In this document: piece after piece, positions 1 to 8,477 of the stretch
Numbering within the stretch: the first letter of the stretch is position 1
How the letters are laid out: every line of letters begins with the position of its first letter
Source: WLND01 sp040398845
GTDB taxonomy: Bacteria > Actinomycetota > Actinomycetes > S36-B12
Assembly (NCBI GenBank): GCA_040398845.1
Contig: JBBATH010000009.1
Location: 62,001-126,000 of the forward strand
Direction: 5' to 3'
Length of the DNA: 64,000 nt
Notes under the pieces: generated by a model
Seen by the model: the letters and a program-made list of their open reading frames with translations, nothing else
The model's database searches: none
Told to the model about the DNA's origin: nothing
Position numbers and translations under genes: made by a program

Positions 1-130
1 CGAACGGCACACCGAGTTGCTCTGCAACCCGGCGGCCGACGGTCGACTTACCGGCTCCCGGCGCACCGACAAGAACGACTAATGGACGCCCGGCGTGGGG
101 GCCTTCATCCGGGTTCATCCCATCCCCCAT
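1..130 (-). CDS. aroK: Shikimate kinase, N-terminal fragment
   Basis: Phosphorylates shikimate at the 3-hydroxyl with ATP, the fifth step toward chorismate, in the cytoplasm. Only the first 43 codons are in the window; the gene runs off the left edge. The fragment shows a beta strand (LVVLVG) followed by a Walker A loop, GAPGAGKST, at residues 22-30, as in AroK and related P-loop kinases. The ATG overlaps the aroC stop codon by one base (TGATG), so translation is probably coupled. A second ATG at codon 5 is possible. The neighbouring aroC and aroE make the aroK assignment safer than another P-loop kinase. Confidence 0.85.
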   Translation of the reverse strand, partial: MGDGMNPDEGPHAGRPLVVLVGAPGAGKSTVGRRVAEQLGVPF

Positions 131-1320
131 CAGCGGATCGTCATGTTGTCTCGGTAGCCACGGAGATTTCTCGCCGTCTCAGCAACCGTGTCACCTCCGA
201 ACTTCTCGAGGACAGCCTCTGCAAGGGTGAGGAGCACCATCGCTTCCGCAACAACTCCTGCGGCTGGCACCGCGCACACATCGGAGCGCTGGTTGATCGC
301 CGGCGCCTCTTCGCCGGTCGACACATCGACCGTTCGGAGGGCTCGCGGAATCGTGGAGATCGGCTTCATGGCGGCGCGGACGCGAAGCACTTCACCGGTC
401 GACATACCGCCCTCGGTCCCCCCTGATTTGCCCGATGTGCGCTGGAGTCCATCAGGTCCGGTAACGATCTCATCCTGAGCCAAAGACCCGCGAACCGACG
501 CGAGGGCGAATCCATCGCCGATTTCAACACCCTTGATCGCTTGGATCCCCATGAGTGCTCCAGCGAGCCTGGAGTCCAGCCGACGATCCCAGTGCACATG
601 ACTCCCGAGACCGGGGGGCAGTCCATATGCGACGACCTCGACGACGCCACCGAGGGTGTCACCGTCGCGGTGCGCGGCACTAATCTCTTCCATGATTGCT
701 GCGGAGGTGGTCGGATCGATGCAACGCACCGGGTCCTCGTCAATTCGATCGAAGTCACCGGCCGCCGGGATCATCCCCGCCGGGAGACTCACGCCGCCGA
801 TCCCAACCACGTGGCTCAGCACTTCAATCCCTGCCGCCTGCCGGAGGAAGGCGCGAGCCACGGCACCGAGTGCCACCCGAGCTGCCGTCTCGCGAGCACT
901 GGCCCGCTCCAGGATTGGCCGAGCATCACTCCATTCGTACTTCTGCATTCCGGCGAGGTCCGCGTGACCCGGTCGAGGCCGCGTTAACGGTGCGTTGCGG
1001 GCGAGTGCTTCAAGCTCAGCGGGGTCCACCGGATCTGCCGCCATGACGACCGACCACTTGGACCATTCGGAGTTGCCCACCTCGATGGCGACAGGGCCTC
1101 CGAGGGTCTCTCCATGGCGGATGCCGCCGATAATGCGAATCTCGTCTCGCTCGAACTTCATTCGAGCGCCGCGTCCCGATCCAAGACGTCGCCGCGCGAG
1201 ATCGACACCGATCTCTGTCGTGGTGATCTCGATGTGTGCAGGCAACCCCTCCGCAATCGCGACGAGAGCCGGTCCGTGCGATTCACCCGCGGTTAGCCAA
1301 CGCACCATGCCGAACATCAT
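130..1320 (-). CDS. aroC: Chorismate synthase
   Basis: Converts 5-enolpyruvylshikimate-3-phosphate to chorismate using reduced FMN; last step of the shikimate pathway. The N-terminal signature TAGESHGPAL is at residues 10-19, followed by RHGETLGGP (about 69-77), RPGHADL (about 116) and ERASARETA (about 138), all typical of the family. Length (396 aa) is normal. The first ATG is one base after the upstream prepilin-peptidase stop; homologues usually begin close to the RWLTAGESHG block, so the ATG at 1308 is an equally good start. Sits directly upstream of aroK in one transcription unit. Confidence 0.97.
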   Translation of the reverse strand: MMFGMVRWLTAGESHGPALVAIAEGLPAHIEITTTEIGVDLARRRLGSGRGARMKFERDEIRIIGGIRHGETLGGPVAIEVGNSEWSKWSVVMAADPVDPAELEALARNAPLTRPRPGHADLAGMQKYEWSDARPILERASARETAARVALGAVARAFLRQAAGIEVLSHVVGIGGVSLPAGMIPAAGDFDRIDEDPVRCIDPTTSAAIMEEISAAHRDGDTLGGVVEVVAYGLPPGLGSHVHWDRRLDSRLAGALMGIQAIKGVEIGDGFALASVRGSLAQDEIVTGPDGLQRTSGKSGGTEGGMSTGEVLRVRAAMKPISTIPRALRTVDVSTGEEAPAINQRSDVCAVPAAGVVAEAMVLLTLAEAVLEKFGGDTVAETARNLRGYRDNMTIR

Positions 1321-1321
1321 C

Positions 1322-1786
1322 TCAGACTGCAGCGATCACCGCGCAGACGAGGACGCCGAGGAGCATGCAGGGTCCGAAGGGAATGGCTGTCGACCACGTT
1401 CCACGGCGCCTGATCATGACGAACAGCGCGAATAGGGCCCCAAGAGCGAAGCCGAGAAGGGTGCCCCAGTACACCCATTCCCAGCCCAACCAGCCAAGGA
1501 AGAGCCCCGTGACGAATCCAAGTTTCACATCACCCATCCCCAGCCCGGACGGGACAAGGAGGGCCAGGGCAAGCAGCGCCGCGATGCACAACACGCCCGA
1601 TACCAACGCCCGAACAAACCGACCCGGCTCCGAACTAAGGGTGGCCGACCCGGCGAAGAAGGTGGTCGACAGGATCGCGAGAAGGAGCACATCTCGATTC
1701 GGCAGCCGGTGTTCGGCAATGTCGACGACGCACAGCCGGGCACCAATAACGACCAGGGACAGCCAAGCAAGAACCTCGAGGACCAC
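1322..1786 (-). CDS. A24-family prepilin leader peptidase, short form
   Basis: Membrane aspartyl peptidase that would cleave type IV pilin-like (class III) signal peptides. Highly hydrophobic, 154 aa, with about five or six membrane segments. Two catalytic aspartates are in the expected contexts: D22 in VVDIAEHRLPN and D86 in GMGDVK (GxGD motif). The N-terminal methyltransferase domain of full-length PilD is absent, as in CpaA/TadV-type enzymes. The start is GTG. No pilin, Tad or type II secretion gene is visible in this window, so its substrate is unknown; in actinobacteria a gene of this type is often found between aroE and aroC. Confidence 0.85.
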   Translation of the reverse strand: MVLEVLAWLSLVVIGARLCVVDIAEHRLPNRDVLLLAILSTTFFAGSATLSSEPGRFVRALVSGVLCIAALLALALLVPSGLGMGDVKLGFVTGLFLGWLGWEWVYWGTLLGFALGALFALFVMIRRRGTWSTAIPFGPCMLLGVLVCAVIAAV

Positions 1787-1825
1787 GGAGCGACCATATG
1801 CGCCGAGGAGCCTCGATGTCTTCGA

Positions 1826-2632
1826 TCAATTCGTGCCTGTGGACAACGCTGGTAGGGCCGCAGCCATCGCCTCGAATGGCGCCGGCTGTCCCGTCATCAA
1901 TTCAACCTGCCGAACCGCTTGCCAGAGGAGCATGTCCCGACCACTCGTCACCCGATCGCTCGGCCACGCCGCAACCAGAGGAGTCGGCCAAGGGTGGTAC
2001 GAGGCATCAAGGAGCGTCCCCGGGGCGCCATCCGCACACCTGGCCCAGGGCTCCGCTGCCGATCCCGGCAAGGTGCTGATCACGATGTCGGTGCGGAGGA
2101 CTTCAGGGCACGGCACGAACGACTCGGCGCGGCTGCTGAGCCCGAACTGCCCAGCGAGTCGAACGAGATCGTCAGCGGCCTCCGGGCGCCTCGCCACGAT
2201 GAGAACTTCGCTCACCCCGAGTTCGGCGAGCGCAGCAATCGCACTGCGGGCAGTTGCGCCTGCGCCGAGGATGGTGGCTTGGCGGGGAGCAGAAATGCCT
2301 CGCTCGGTGAGGCTTTGAACGATCCCGAAAACGTCGGTGTTGGTACCGCGCCACCCACGAGAGTCAGGGAGAACCGTGTTCACCGACGTGATGAGGCCAG
2401 CCACCTCATCCACGGTCTCTAGAAGTGGGATCACCGCGGCCTTCAACGGCATCGTGAGCGAGAGCCCAGCCCAGCACCCATCAAGCTCTGCGAGGAACGA
2501 GGGCAACTCGTCCTCGTCGACCTCATAGGAGTCATAGGTCCAATCGAGCTGCAGCACCGCGTAGGCAGCGCGGTGCAGAGCGGGCGACAGGCTATGGGTT
2601 ATCGGTGACCCGAGAACTCCCGCACGCTTCAC
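1826..2632 (-). CDS. aroE: Shikimate dehydrogenase
   Basis: NADPH-dependent reduction of 3-dehydroshikimate to shikimate. Substrate-binding residues are all visible: S14/S16 in the SLSP motif, catalytic K64 in TMPLK, N85 in SVNT and D100 in TNTD. A Rossmann glycine motif GAGATA lies at 123-128. At 268 aa it has the usual length. It lies six bases downstream of mltG on the same strand and precedes the prepilin peptidase and aroC, consistent with one long operon. A quinate/shikimate dehydrogenase with relaxed specificity cannot be excluded, but the aroC/aroK context favours the biosynthetic enzyme. Confidence 0.95.
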   Translation of the reverse strand: MKRAGVLGSPITHSLSPALHRAAYAVLQLDWTYDSYEVDEDELPSFLAELDGCWAGLSLTMPLKAAVIPLLETVDEVAGLITSVNTVLPDSRGWRGTNTDVFGIVQSLTERGISAPRQATILGAGATARSAIAALAELGVSEVLIVARRPEAADDLVRLAGQFGLSSRAESFVPCPEVLRTDIVISTLPGSAAEPWARCADGAPGTLLDASYHPWPTPLVAAWPSDRVTSGRDMLLWQAVRQVELMTGQPAPFEAMAAALPALSTGTN

Positions 2633-2638
2633 CGTCCC

Positions 2639-3736
2639 TCAGCCCTTGCCCTTGTCGGCGAGGAACTGCTGGAACTGTGCCTTGTACTCCAGGAACTTCT
2701 CATAGCTCTTTGTGAACTTCGTTTCCTTGGTGTCCGGGTTCACGGCGACGAAGTACAGCCAATTCCCAGGAGCGGGAGACAGCGCGGCCTCTATTGCGGC
2801 CTCGCCCGGGGAGTTGATCGGCGTCGGAGGCAGCCCAGTGTTCTCGTAGGTGTTGTACGGAGAATCGGTAGCGAGTTGTTCGGCGTCGAGGCTGATCTCA
2901 TCGATATCAAGGGCGTATGAGACCGTCGAATCGAACTGCAGCGGCATGCCTGCTTCAAGCCTGTTGTAAATGACTCGAGCCACCTTTGCGAAGTCACTTG
3001 GCACGCCCTCCGCCTGCACGAGAGACGCGATGATAAGGGCCTCATAGGGCGTGATCCCAAGTTCATCAGCTCGATCCTCAAGTCCGATGTCGGTGCTCGC
3101 CTGATTGAATCGGGTGACGAGGGTGGCAAGCATCGTCTCGGCATCCTCATCACCCGCAACCTCGTAAGTCGCTGGAAAGAGGAATCCTTCAGCGTTGTCC
3201 TCGGCCCAGTCTGGCAGGCCGAGCGCGTTGGGCTTCTCGAGCGCAGCGGCCATCGACCTCTTGGTGATGTCCGTGGCCGCTGCGATTGCGTCGACGGATT
3301 CGCCAATGCGAAGACCCTCAGGAAGCACTACTCGGCTCTCCGCCCGTGAGATGGGGTCCAGCATCAGCTGTAGTGCCTCGCGGCCGCTCATCTGCAAACG
3401 CATGGTGTAGCGACCCGGACCGAGGCTCGCCGCCCGATCGTCCACTGCGGCTGCGGCAACGAATGCGTCTGCGCTTTTCACGACATCCGCGCCCTGCAGC
3501 GTCCGGGCGATTTTCGTAAGCGATTCACCGCGATTTACGGTGATGACAACCTCGCCGCTGCCGGCACCGGGGTAGTCATCGACCTCGAGGCTCGCACTGG
3601 CCCAGCGATACAGGGCGAACGCGAGAAGCGCGAAGGCCATGACGAGCACGACGGCAACGATTCGACGCGCAACGCTTCCGCGATGGCGTGAAGGCGGAAG
3701 ATCCGCCGATGTCATGAACGTCTCGAGCTGACTCAT
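2639..3736 (-). CDS. mltG: Endolytic murein transglycosylase MltG (YceG-like)
   Basis: Inner-membrane lytic transglycosylase that cuts nascent glycan strands. A cytoplasmic N-terminus (residues 1-25) precedes one membrane anchor (about 26-44). A LysM-like segment follows (about 62-95), with NRGESLTKIA, and then the catalytic YceG domain. The conserved glutamate is E243 in LVQAEG, followed by the family block ARVIYNRL. Length 365 aa. Its start overlaps the ruvX stop by four bases (ATGA), the arrangement usual for ruvX-mltG-aroE in actinobacteria. An alternative start (ATG, codon 8) would shorten the cytoplasmic tail. Confidence 0.95.
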   Translation of the reverse strand: MSQLETFMTSADLPPSRHRGSVARRIVAVVLVMAFALLAFALYRWASASLEVDDYPGAGSGEVVITVNRGESLTKIARTLQGADVVKSADAFVAAAAVDDRAASLGPGRYTMRLQMSGREALQLMLDPISRAESRVVLPEGLRIGESVDAIAAATDITKRSMAAALEKPNALGLPDWAEDNAEGFLFPATYEVAGDEDAETMLATLVTRFNQASTDIGLEDRADELGITPYEALIIASLVQAEGVPSDFAKVARVIYNRLEAGMPLQFDSTVSYALDIDEISLDAEQLATDSPYNTYENTGLPPTPINSPGEAAIEAALSPAPGNWLYFVAVNPDTKETKFTKSYEKFLEYKAQFQQFLADKGKG

Positions 3737-4161
3737 CGTGACCCCTTTGCTCGCTCAGTGTCTAGATCAGACTGGAGAAGAATAACCGCCGATGCGCTAT
3801 CGATAACGGATCTCGATGACTTGACCGAGCGGCCGGCCGCATGCAGGCCGCGCTGGGCCTGGACTGTGGTGAGCCGTTCATCGACCAATCTCACGGGCAC
3901 GGTGACGCCGGCAGATAAGGCGTGACTCCAATCGCGGGCGAGGCCGGCCGCGCGCCCCTCCGATCCGTCCATAGAAAGCGGGAGGCCGACGATTACCTCA
4001 ATGGCCTCGTACTCGTCGACGAGCGCAGCCACGGCCACGATGGCTCGCTCATCCGCCGGAACCGCTTGCAGCGGAACCGCCAACAAACCCCCAGGATCAC
4101 TACGGGCGATGCCGATGCGAACGCTCCCAACATCGCATGCAAGGCGTACTCCGGATCGCAC
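3733..4161 (-). CDS. ruvX: RuvX/YqgF-family putative pre-16S rRNA nuclease
   Basis: RNase H-fold protein of the YqgF family, known to process the 5' end of 16S rRNA and historically called a Holliday-junction resolvase. The fold markers are present: CDVGSVRIGIA with D10, the GLPLSMDG block (about 59-66), VDERLTT, and a C-terminal acidic motif in IDSASAVILLQ. Length 142 aa is typical. It begins four bases after alaS ends and overlaps mltG by ATGA, so it is embedded in the alaS-ruvX-mltG-aroE operon. Confidence 0.92.
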   Translation of the reverse strand: MRSGVRLACDVGSVRIGIARSDPGGLLAVPLQAVPADERAIVAVAALVDEYEAIEVIVGLPLSMDGSEGRAAGLARDWSHALSAGVTVPVRLVDERLTTVQAQRGLHAAGRSVKSSRSVIDSASAVILLQSDLDTERAKGSR

Positions 4162-4165
4162 GCAG

Positions 4166-6841
4166 TCAGGTCGCGAATCGCGCGAGGATCATCGACTCGA
4201 CCGCTGCAAGAGCGGCGGTCACGCCTTCAGGGTGAGTTCCACCGCCTTGGGCGAGGTCATCCTTGCCACCTCCTCGTCCTTCGACGGATGGCAGGGCGAC
4301 CGCAAGAAGGCTACTTGCCGTCACTCCGAGGTCTATCGCCGTCTGACTTGAGGCCGCGATGATCGATGCCTTGCCATCAGCGATAGCCGCCCCAACAAGG
4401 ACGACTGCGAGCTCCGGTCGACTTCGGCCCTTCGCCTTCATCACCATCTCGCGGAGATCAGCTGACGAGGTTCCCGCTGGTGCCTCAAATGCCCACAGCC
4501 GCACCGGCCCGATGTCCTTGCCCTCTCCGATGATGCCGTCCATACTTGCGATCAGTTGGGCGCTTCGCATCCTCACGAGATCGCGCTCGGCGTCCTTGAG
4601 GGAGGTGATGGTCCGCTCGATCCGCTCGACGAGCTCATCGCCCGGTGCCTTCACCAGCTCACTCAACCGATTCACGAGCACATGCTCCCGCGCGAGGAAT
4701 CGGTAGGCGTCAGCCCCTACGAGCGCTTCAACCCTTCGAACTCCTGCACCGATAGACCCCTCTGAGAGGAAGGTCACGACCCCAAGTTGGCCGGAGCGCT
4801 GGGCGTGCGTCCCCCCGCAGAGCTCGTGCGCCCAGTCGCCAACCGAAACCACGCGCACCTTGTCGCCGTACTTCTCACCGAAGAGCGCCATCGCGCCCAT
4901 CGCCCGCGCCTCGGCCTGACTCATCTGGTGCGCGGATACGACGAGGTCGTCCAGGAGAACCTCGTTCACCCGGGCCTCAACCTCCTGCAGGATTCCGGGG
5001 GCCACTGCGGTGGGGTTAGGGAAGTCGAACCTCAGCCGGCCGGGCGCGTTCTCCGAACCCATCTGGGTCGCGGTGTCGCCGAGACGCTCTCGAAAGGCAC
5101 GGTGGATCAGGTGGGTCGCAGTGTGCGCTCGCGAGATGGCGCGACGTCGCTGGATGTCGACCTCGGCCACAATTGACTCGCCAGCAGCGATCTCACCGTT
5201 CGTGACCTCACCGCAGTGGACGAACAGCCCAGGCACCGGGGACTGCACGTCGAAGACCTCGATGACCGCGCCTTGTCCCGTGAGGAGCCGGCCATGATCA
5301 CCGAGTTGGCCACCGGACTCGGCGTAGAACGGCGAGCGGTTCAAGATGATCTCGACATGCTCCCCCGCCTTCGCTGCCGGCACCGTCTCGCCATCCCGGA
5401 CGAGCCCGATGACGAGCGCGTCGGTGGAAGACTCTTGGTAGCCCACGAATTCGGTGGTTCCGCCCACGGCAAGGATCTCTCGGTAAGCGGTCGTTGCGAC
5501 GACTCCCACCTTCCGCTCACGTGAATCAGCCTTGGCCCGCTCCCGCTGCTGCCCCATGAGGCGTCGGAACCCCTCCTCGTCAACGGAGAGCCCCTGCTCT
5601 GCCGCCATCTCCAAGGTCAGGTCGATGGGGAATCCATAGGTGTCGTGAAGCGCGAAGGCCTGATCGCTGGGCAGGCTCGTGCCGCCCCGGGATTTCACCG
5701 TCTGCACCGCTGTGTCGAAGATCGTGGTCCCGGTACGCAGGGTCTGCAGGAACGCTGCCTCCTCGCCTTCGGCAATCTGGCGAACCCGATTCACCTCGTC
5801 ATTGAGCTCCGGGTATTGAGGCGCCATGGTGAGTACCGTCGCCTCGACAAGTTCTCGCATCGTCGGCTCGCCAGCGCCAAGCAGCCGCATCATCCGAATC
5901 GTGCGCCGCATGATGCGCCGGAGCACATAGCCGCGGCCCTCATTTCCGGGGAGCACGCCATCGCCGATGAGGAAGACACAGGTCCGAGCGTGATCAGCGA
6001 CGATCCGCAGGGCGATGTCGTCCTTCTCAGTCCGGCCGTACACCGCTCCGGAGAGCTCGCATGCCCGATCGAGGATTCCGCGGGTCGTATCAATCTCGTA
6101 GATATTGTCGACGCCCTGAAGGAGCGCTGCCATTCGCTCAAGGCCCATTCCGGTGTCGATATTGCGCGCCGGAAGCGGCTGGCGGATATCGAAATCCTCT
6201 TTCGAGCGCACCGTAGAAAGCTCGTCCTGCATGAACACGAGATTCCAGACCTCGAGGTACCGATCCTCATCCTCGACCGGTCCGCCCTCGCGCCCATGCT
6301 CCGGCCCGCGGTCATAGTAGATCTCAGAGCACGGACCGCCGGGGCCCGGCACGCCCATCGACCAGTAGTTGTCCTTGGGCCCCCGGCGCTGGATGCGCTC
6401 GTAGGGCAGGCCCGCCGCATGGTGCCAAATCTCGATGGCCTCGTCATCGTCGTCATAGACGGTTGCCCAGAGTCGCTCCTCGGGAAACCCGTATCCGCCG
6501 GCGGCAACAGATTTCGTGAGGAGTTCCCAGGCGAACGGGATCGCTTCCTTCTTGAAATAGTCACCGAACGAGAAGTTCCCCGCCATCTGGAAGAAGGACG
6601 CGTGTCGGGTTGTCTTGCCGACCTCCTCAATGTCGAGGGTGCGCACGACTTTCTGTACGCTCGTGGCTCGCGGATATGGCGGCGGCGCCTCGCCGAGGAA
6701 GTACGGCTTGAACGGGACCATGCCGGCATTGACGAACAACAGGGTCGGATCGTCCAGCAGAAGTGAAGCCGAGGGCACCACTTGGTGACCGCGATCGGCG
6801 AAGTAGCGCAAGAACCTACTGCGAATCTCAGCGGACTCCAT
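4166..6841 (-). CDS. alaS: Alanyl-tRNA synthetase
   Basis: Charges tRNA-Ala and edits mischarged Ser/Gly. The frame is open upstream, but the start is set at 6841 (MESAEIRSRF), because homologues begin there and the ATG overlaps the preceding small gene's stop (TGATG). This gives 891 aa, the normal length. Class II catalytic core with HASFFQMAGNFSFGDYF near residue 85 and an editing domain containing HTATHLIHRAF and CGGTHAQRSG, the zinc-binding His/Cys set. A C-terminal DHHA1-type glycine-rich segment (GRGGGKDDLAQGG) is also present. Followed by ruvX after four bases. Confidence 0.98.
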   Translation of the reverse strand: MESAEIRSRFLRYFADRGHQVVPSASLLLDDPTLLFVNAGMVPFKPYFLGEAPPPYPRATSVQKVVRTLDIEEVGKTTRHASFFQMAGNFSFGDYFKKEAIPFAWELLTKSVAAGGYGFPEERLWATVYDDDDEAIEIWHHAAGLPYERIQRRGPKDNYWSMGVPGPGGPCSEIYYDRGPEHGREGGPVEDEDRYLEVWNLVFMQDELSTVRSKEDFDIRQPLPARNIDTGMGLERMAALLQGVDNIYEIDTTRGILDRACELSGAVYGRTEKDDIALRIVADHARTCVFLIGDGVLPGNEGRGYVLRRIMRRTIRMMRLLGAGEPTMRELVEATVLTMAPQYPELNDEVNRVRQIAEGEEAAFLQTLRTGTTIFDTAVQTVKSRGGTSLPSDQAFALHDTYGFPIDLTLEMAAEQGLSVDEEGFRRLMGQQRERAKADSRERKVGVVATTAYREILAVGGTTEFVGYQESSTDALVIGLVRDGETVPAAKAGEHVEIILNRSPFYAESGGQLGDHGRLLTGQGAVIEVFDVQSPVPGLFVHCGEVTNGEIAAGESIVAEVDIQRRRAISRAHTATHLIHRAFRERLGDTATQMGSENAPGRLRFDFPNPTAVAPGILQEVEARVNEVLLDDLVVSAHQMSQAEARAMGAMALFGEKYGDKVRVVSVGDWAHELCGGTHAQRSGQLGVVTFLSEGSIGAGVRRVEALVGADAYRFLAREHVLVNRLSELVKAPGDELVERIERTITSLKDAERDLVRMRSAQLIASMDGIIGEGKDIGPVRLWAFEAPAGTSSADLREMVMKAKGRSRPELAVVLVGAAIADGKASIIAASSQTAIDLGVTASSLLAVALPSVEGRGGGKDDLAQGGGTHPEGVTAALAAVESMILARFAT

Positions 6842-7083
6842 CAGCGGGCGCTCCCGTTTCCTGGCCACGTGGGCGTAGCACGAGACGGATCGGCCGGCGC
6901 CGACGCACCTGCCTGACCAAGGAGCCCGCGCACGGTGGCCACGGTAGCGCTGGCCGAGCCGGCAATGTCCTGCGCCACAGCAAGGACGCCCCTGTCGCGG
7001 GCATCGGCTACCAAGTGGGCTCCGTTGCGGTAGACGTAGATCCCTCCGGCGGCGCCGACCGCCATCCAAAACAACCTGCTCAC
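6841..7083 (-). CDS. Small conserved membrane protein (DUF6167-like)
   Basis: 80-residue protein of unknown function. An N-terminal hydrophobic segment, roughly residues 3-18 (LFWMAVGAAGGIYVYR), is followed by a soluble Ala-rich part and a Pro/Ser-rich tail. It is tied to its neighbours by overlaps: ATGA with rarA (7080-7083) and TGATG with alaS (6841), which argues that it is a real translated gene. Many actinobacteria have one or two small single-span proteins of this kind between rarA and alaS. The family name is inferred from position and shape only. Confidence 0.75.
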   Translation of the reverse strand: MSRLFWMAVGAAGGIYVYRNGAHLVADARDRGVLAVAQDIAGSASATVATVRGLLGQAGASAPADPSRATPTWPGNGSAR

Positions 7084-8477
7084 GGTTCATTCTCCTGCGC
7101 TGAGGGGTCCGCCGCCGATTCCGACGGTGCTGGCAAGCCTAGCCGCTCACCCCTGCGGGCCCCGCCGAGTCGTTCTGCGATCTGGCCCCAAGCGGCCTCC
7201 GCGCCGTGCGAGGTTGGGCGGTAGTACACGGCGCCGGCGAGCACGTCAGGGAGGTACTGATGAGTGGCCACGCCACCGGGCACGTCATGGGGGTACACGT
7301 AGCCCTTGCCATGCCCGAGGGACGCCGCCCCCTGGTAGTGGGCATCGCGCAGCCACGGGGGCACGGTTCCGACTCTGCCGCGACGCACGTCGGCCACTGC
7401 GGCGCTGATCGCGACGACAACAGCATTGGACTTCGGCGCGAGCGCCGCATGCAGGGTCGCGTGGGCCAGGATGATCTGAGCCTCCGGCATGCCGATCAGC
7501 GCCACGGCCTGCGCCGCCGCTACAGCGGTCTGAAGGACCGAGGGATCAGCCATCCCAATATCTTCGCTCGCCAGGATCATCAGCCTCCTCGCGACGAACC
7601 GTGGATCCTCCCCTGCCTCCAGCATGCGGGCGAGATAGTGAATCGCGGCGTCGGGGTCACTCCCCCGTACGCTCTTGATGAACGCGCTCACGACGTCATA
7701 GTGCTGGTCGCCGTCCTTGTCATAGCGGAGCGCTGCATGCTGGACAGCCCGTTCAATGTGCTCGACTTCAAGGAGTGGCCGGGCATCTCCGGCCTGAGAC
7801 CGGGTTCCTGCGGCAGCAGCCTCGAGGGCGGTTAATGCCCGGCGGGCGTCACCCATCGCGAGTTGAGCTAGGACGGCGACTGCGTCATCAGAGATCTGGA
7901 CGCGACCACCGAGACCCCGTGGATCGACAACCGCTCTCCGGATGAGCGCTGCGACGTCAGCATCAGCGAGGGAGGTAAGCGTCACGACGACACTGCGAGA
8001 TAGCAGCGGGGAGATCACCGAGAAGCTGGGATTCTCAGTCGTGGCCGCAATCAGCGTGACCCAACCGTTCTCCACCGCCGGAAGCAGTGCGTCCTGCTGG
8101 CTCTTCGAGAAGCGGTGCACCTCATCGATGAAGAGCACCGTGCCCCGTCCATGCATCGCGAGCTGGTCGCGTGCACTATCGATGACGCCTCGTACATCGC
8201 GAACGCCTGCGGTCACTGCAGAGAGCTCGGCAAATACTCGACCCGATGCCTTCGACACAAGTGACGCCAGCGTGGTCTTCCCGGTGCCAGGTGGTCCCCA
8301 CAGAATCACCGAGATTGTAGAACCCTCACCCGCCGGCCGAAGCAGGTTACGCAGGGGCGATCCTTCGCCAAGGACCGATTCTTGACCAATGACCTCATCA
8401 ACACTGACCGGCCGCATGCGCACCGCAAGGGGCGCCGACGCTCGCAGGGGCGACAGTCCGTCATCGAAGAGCGTCAC
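7080..8477 (-). CDS. rarA: Replication-associated recombination protein A (RarA/MgsA AAA+ ATPase)
   Basis: AAA+ ATPase related to clamp loaders and WRNIP1, acting at stalled replication forks. Walker A GPPGTGKT at residues 61-68, Walker B LFIDEVH at about 115-121, sensor region AATTENPSFSV and C-terminal MgsA tetramerisation domain with GSDPDAAIHYLARML and ASEDIGMADP. Length 465 aa. Its start overlaps the MFS transporter stop (ATGA, 8474-8477) and its stop overlaps the small membrane gene. The AxxENP sensor block and the MgsA domain separate it from RuvB, which is present elsewhere in the window. Confidence 0.95.
   Translation of the reverse strand: MTLFDDGLSPLRASAPLAVRMRPVSVDEVIGQESVLGEGSPLRNLLRPAGEGSTISVILWGPPGTGKTTLASLVSKASGRVFAELSAVTAGVRDVRGVIDSARDQLAMHGRGTVLFIDEVHRFSKSQQDALLPAVENGWVTLIAATTENPSFSVISPLLSRSVVVTLTSLADADVAALIRRAVVDPRGLGGRVQISDDAVAVLAQLAMGDARRALTALEAAAAGTRSQAGDARPLLEVEHIERAVQHAALRYDKDGDQHYDVVSAFIKSVRGSDPDAAIHYLARMLEAGEDPRFVARRLMILASEDIGMADPSVLQTAVAAAQAVALIGMPEAQIILAHATLHAALAPKSNAVVVAISAAVADVRRGRVGTVPPWLRDAHYQGAASLGHGKGYVYPHDVPGGVATHQYLPDVLAGAVYYRPTSHGAEAAWGQIAERLGGARRGERLGLPAPSESAADPSAQENEP

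Noticed and set aside
1236..2318. 360-codon plus-strand open frame
   Set aside because: Overlaps aroC, the prepilin peptidase and aroE, all with clear motifs; the translation is low-complexity Arg/Ser/Pro.
5645..6766. 373-codon open frame antisense to alaS
   Set aside because: It lies entirely within alaS, whose frame carries every catalytic and editing motif; the antisense product has no recognisable domain. High GC makes long antisense frames common.
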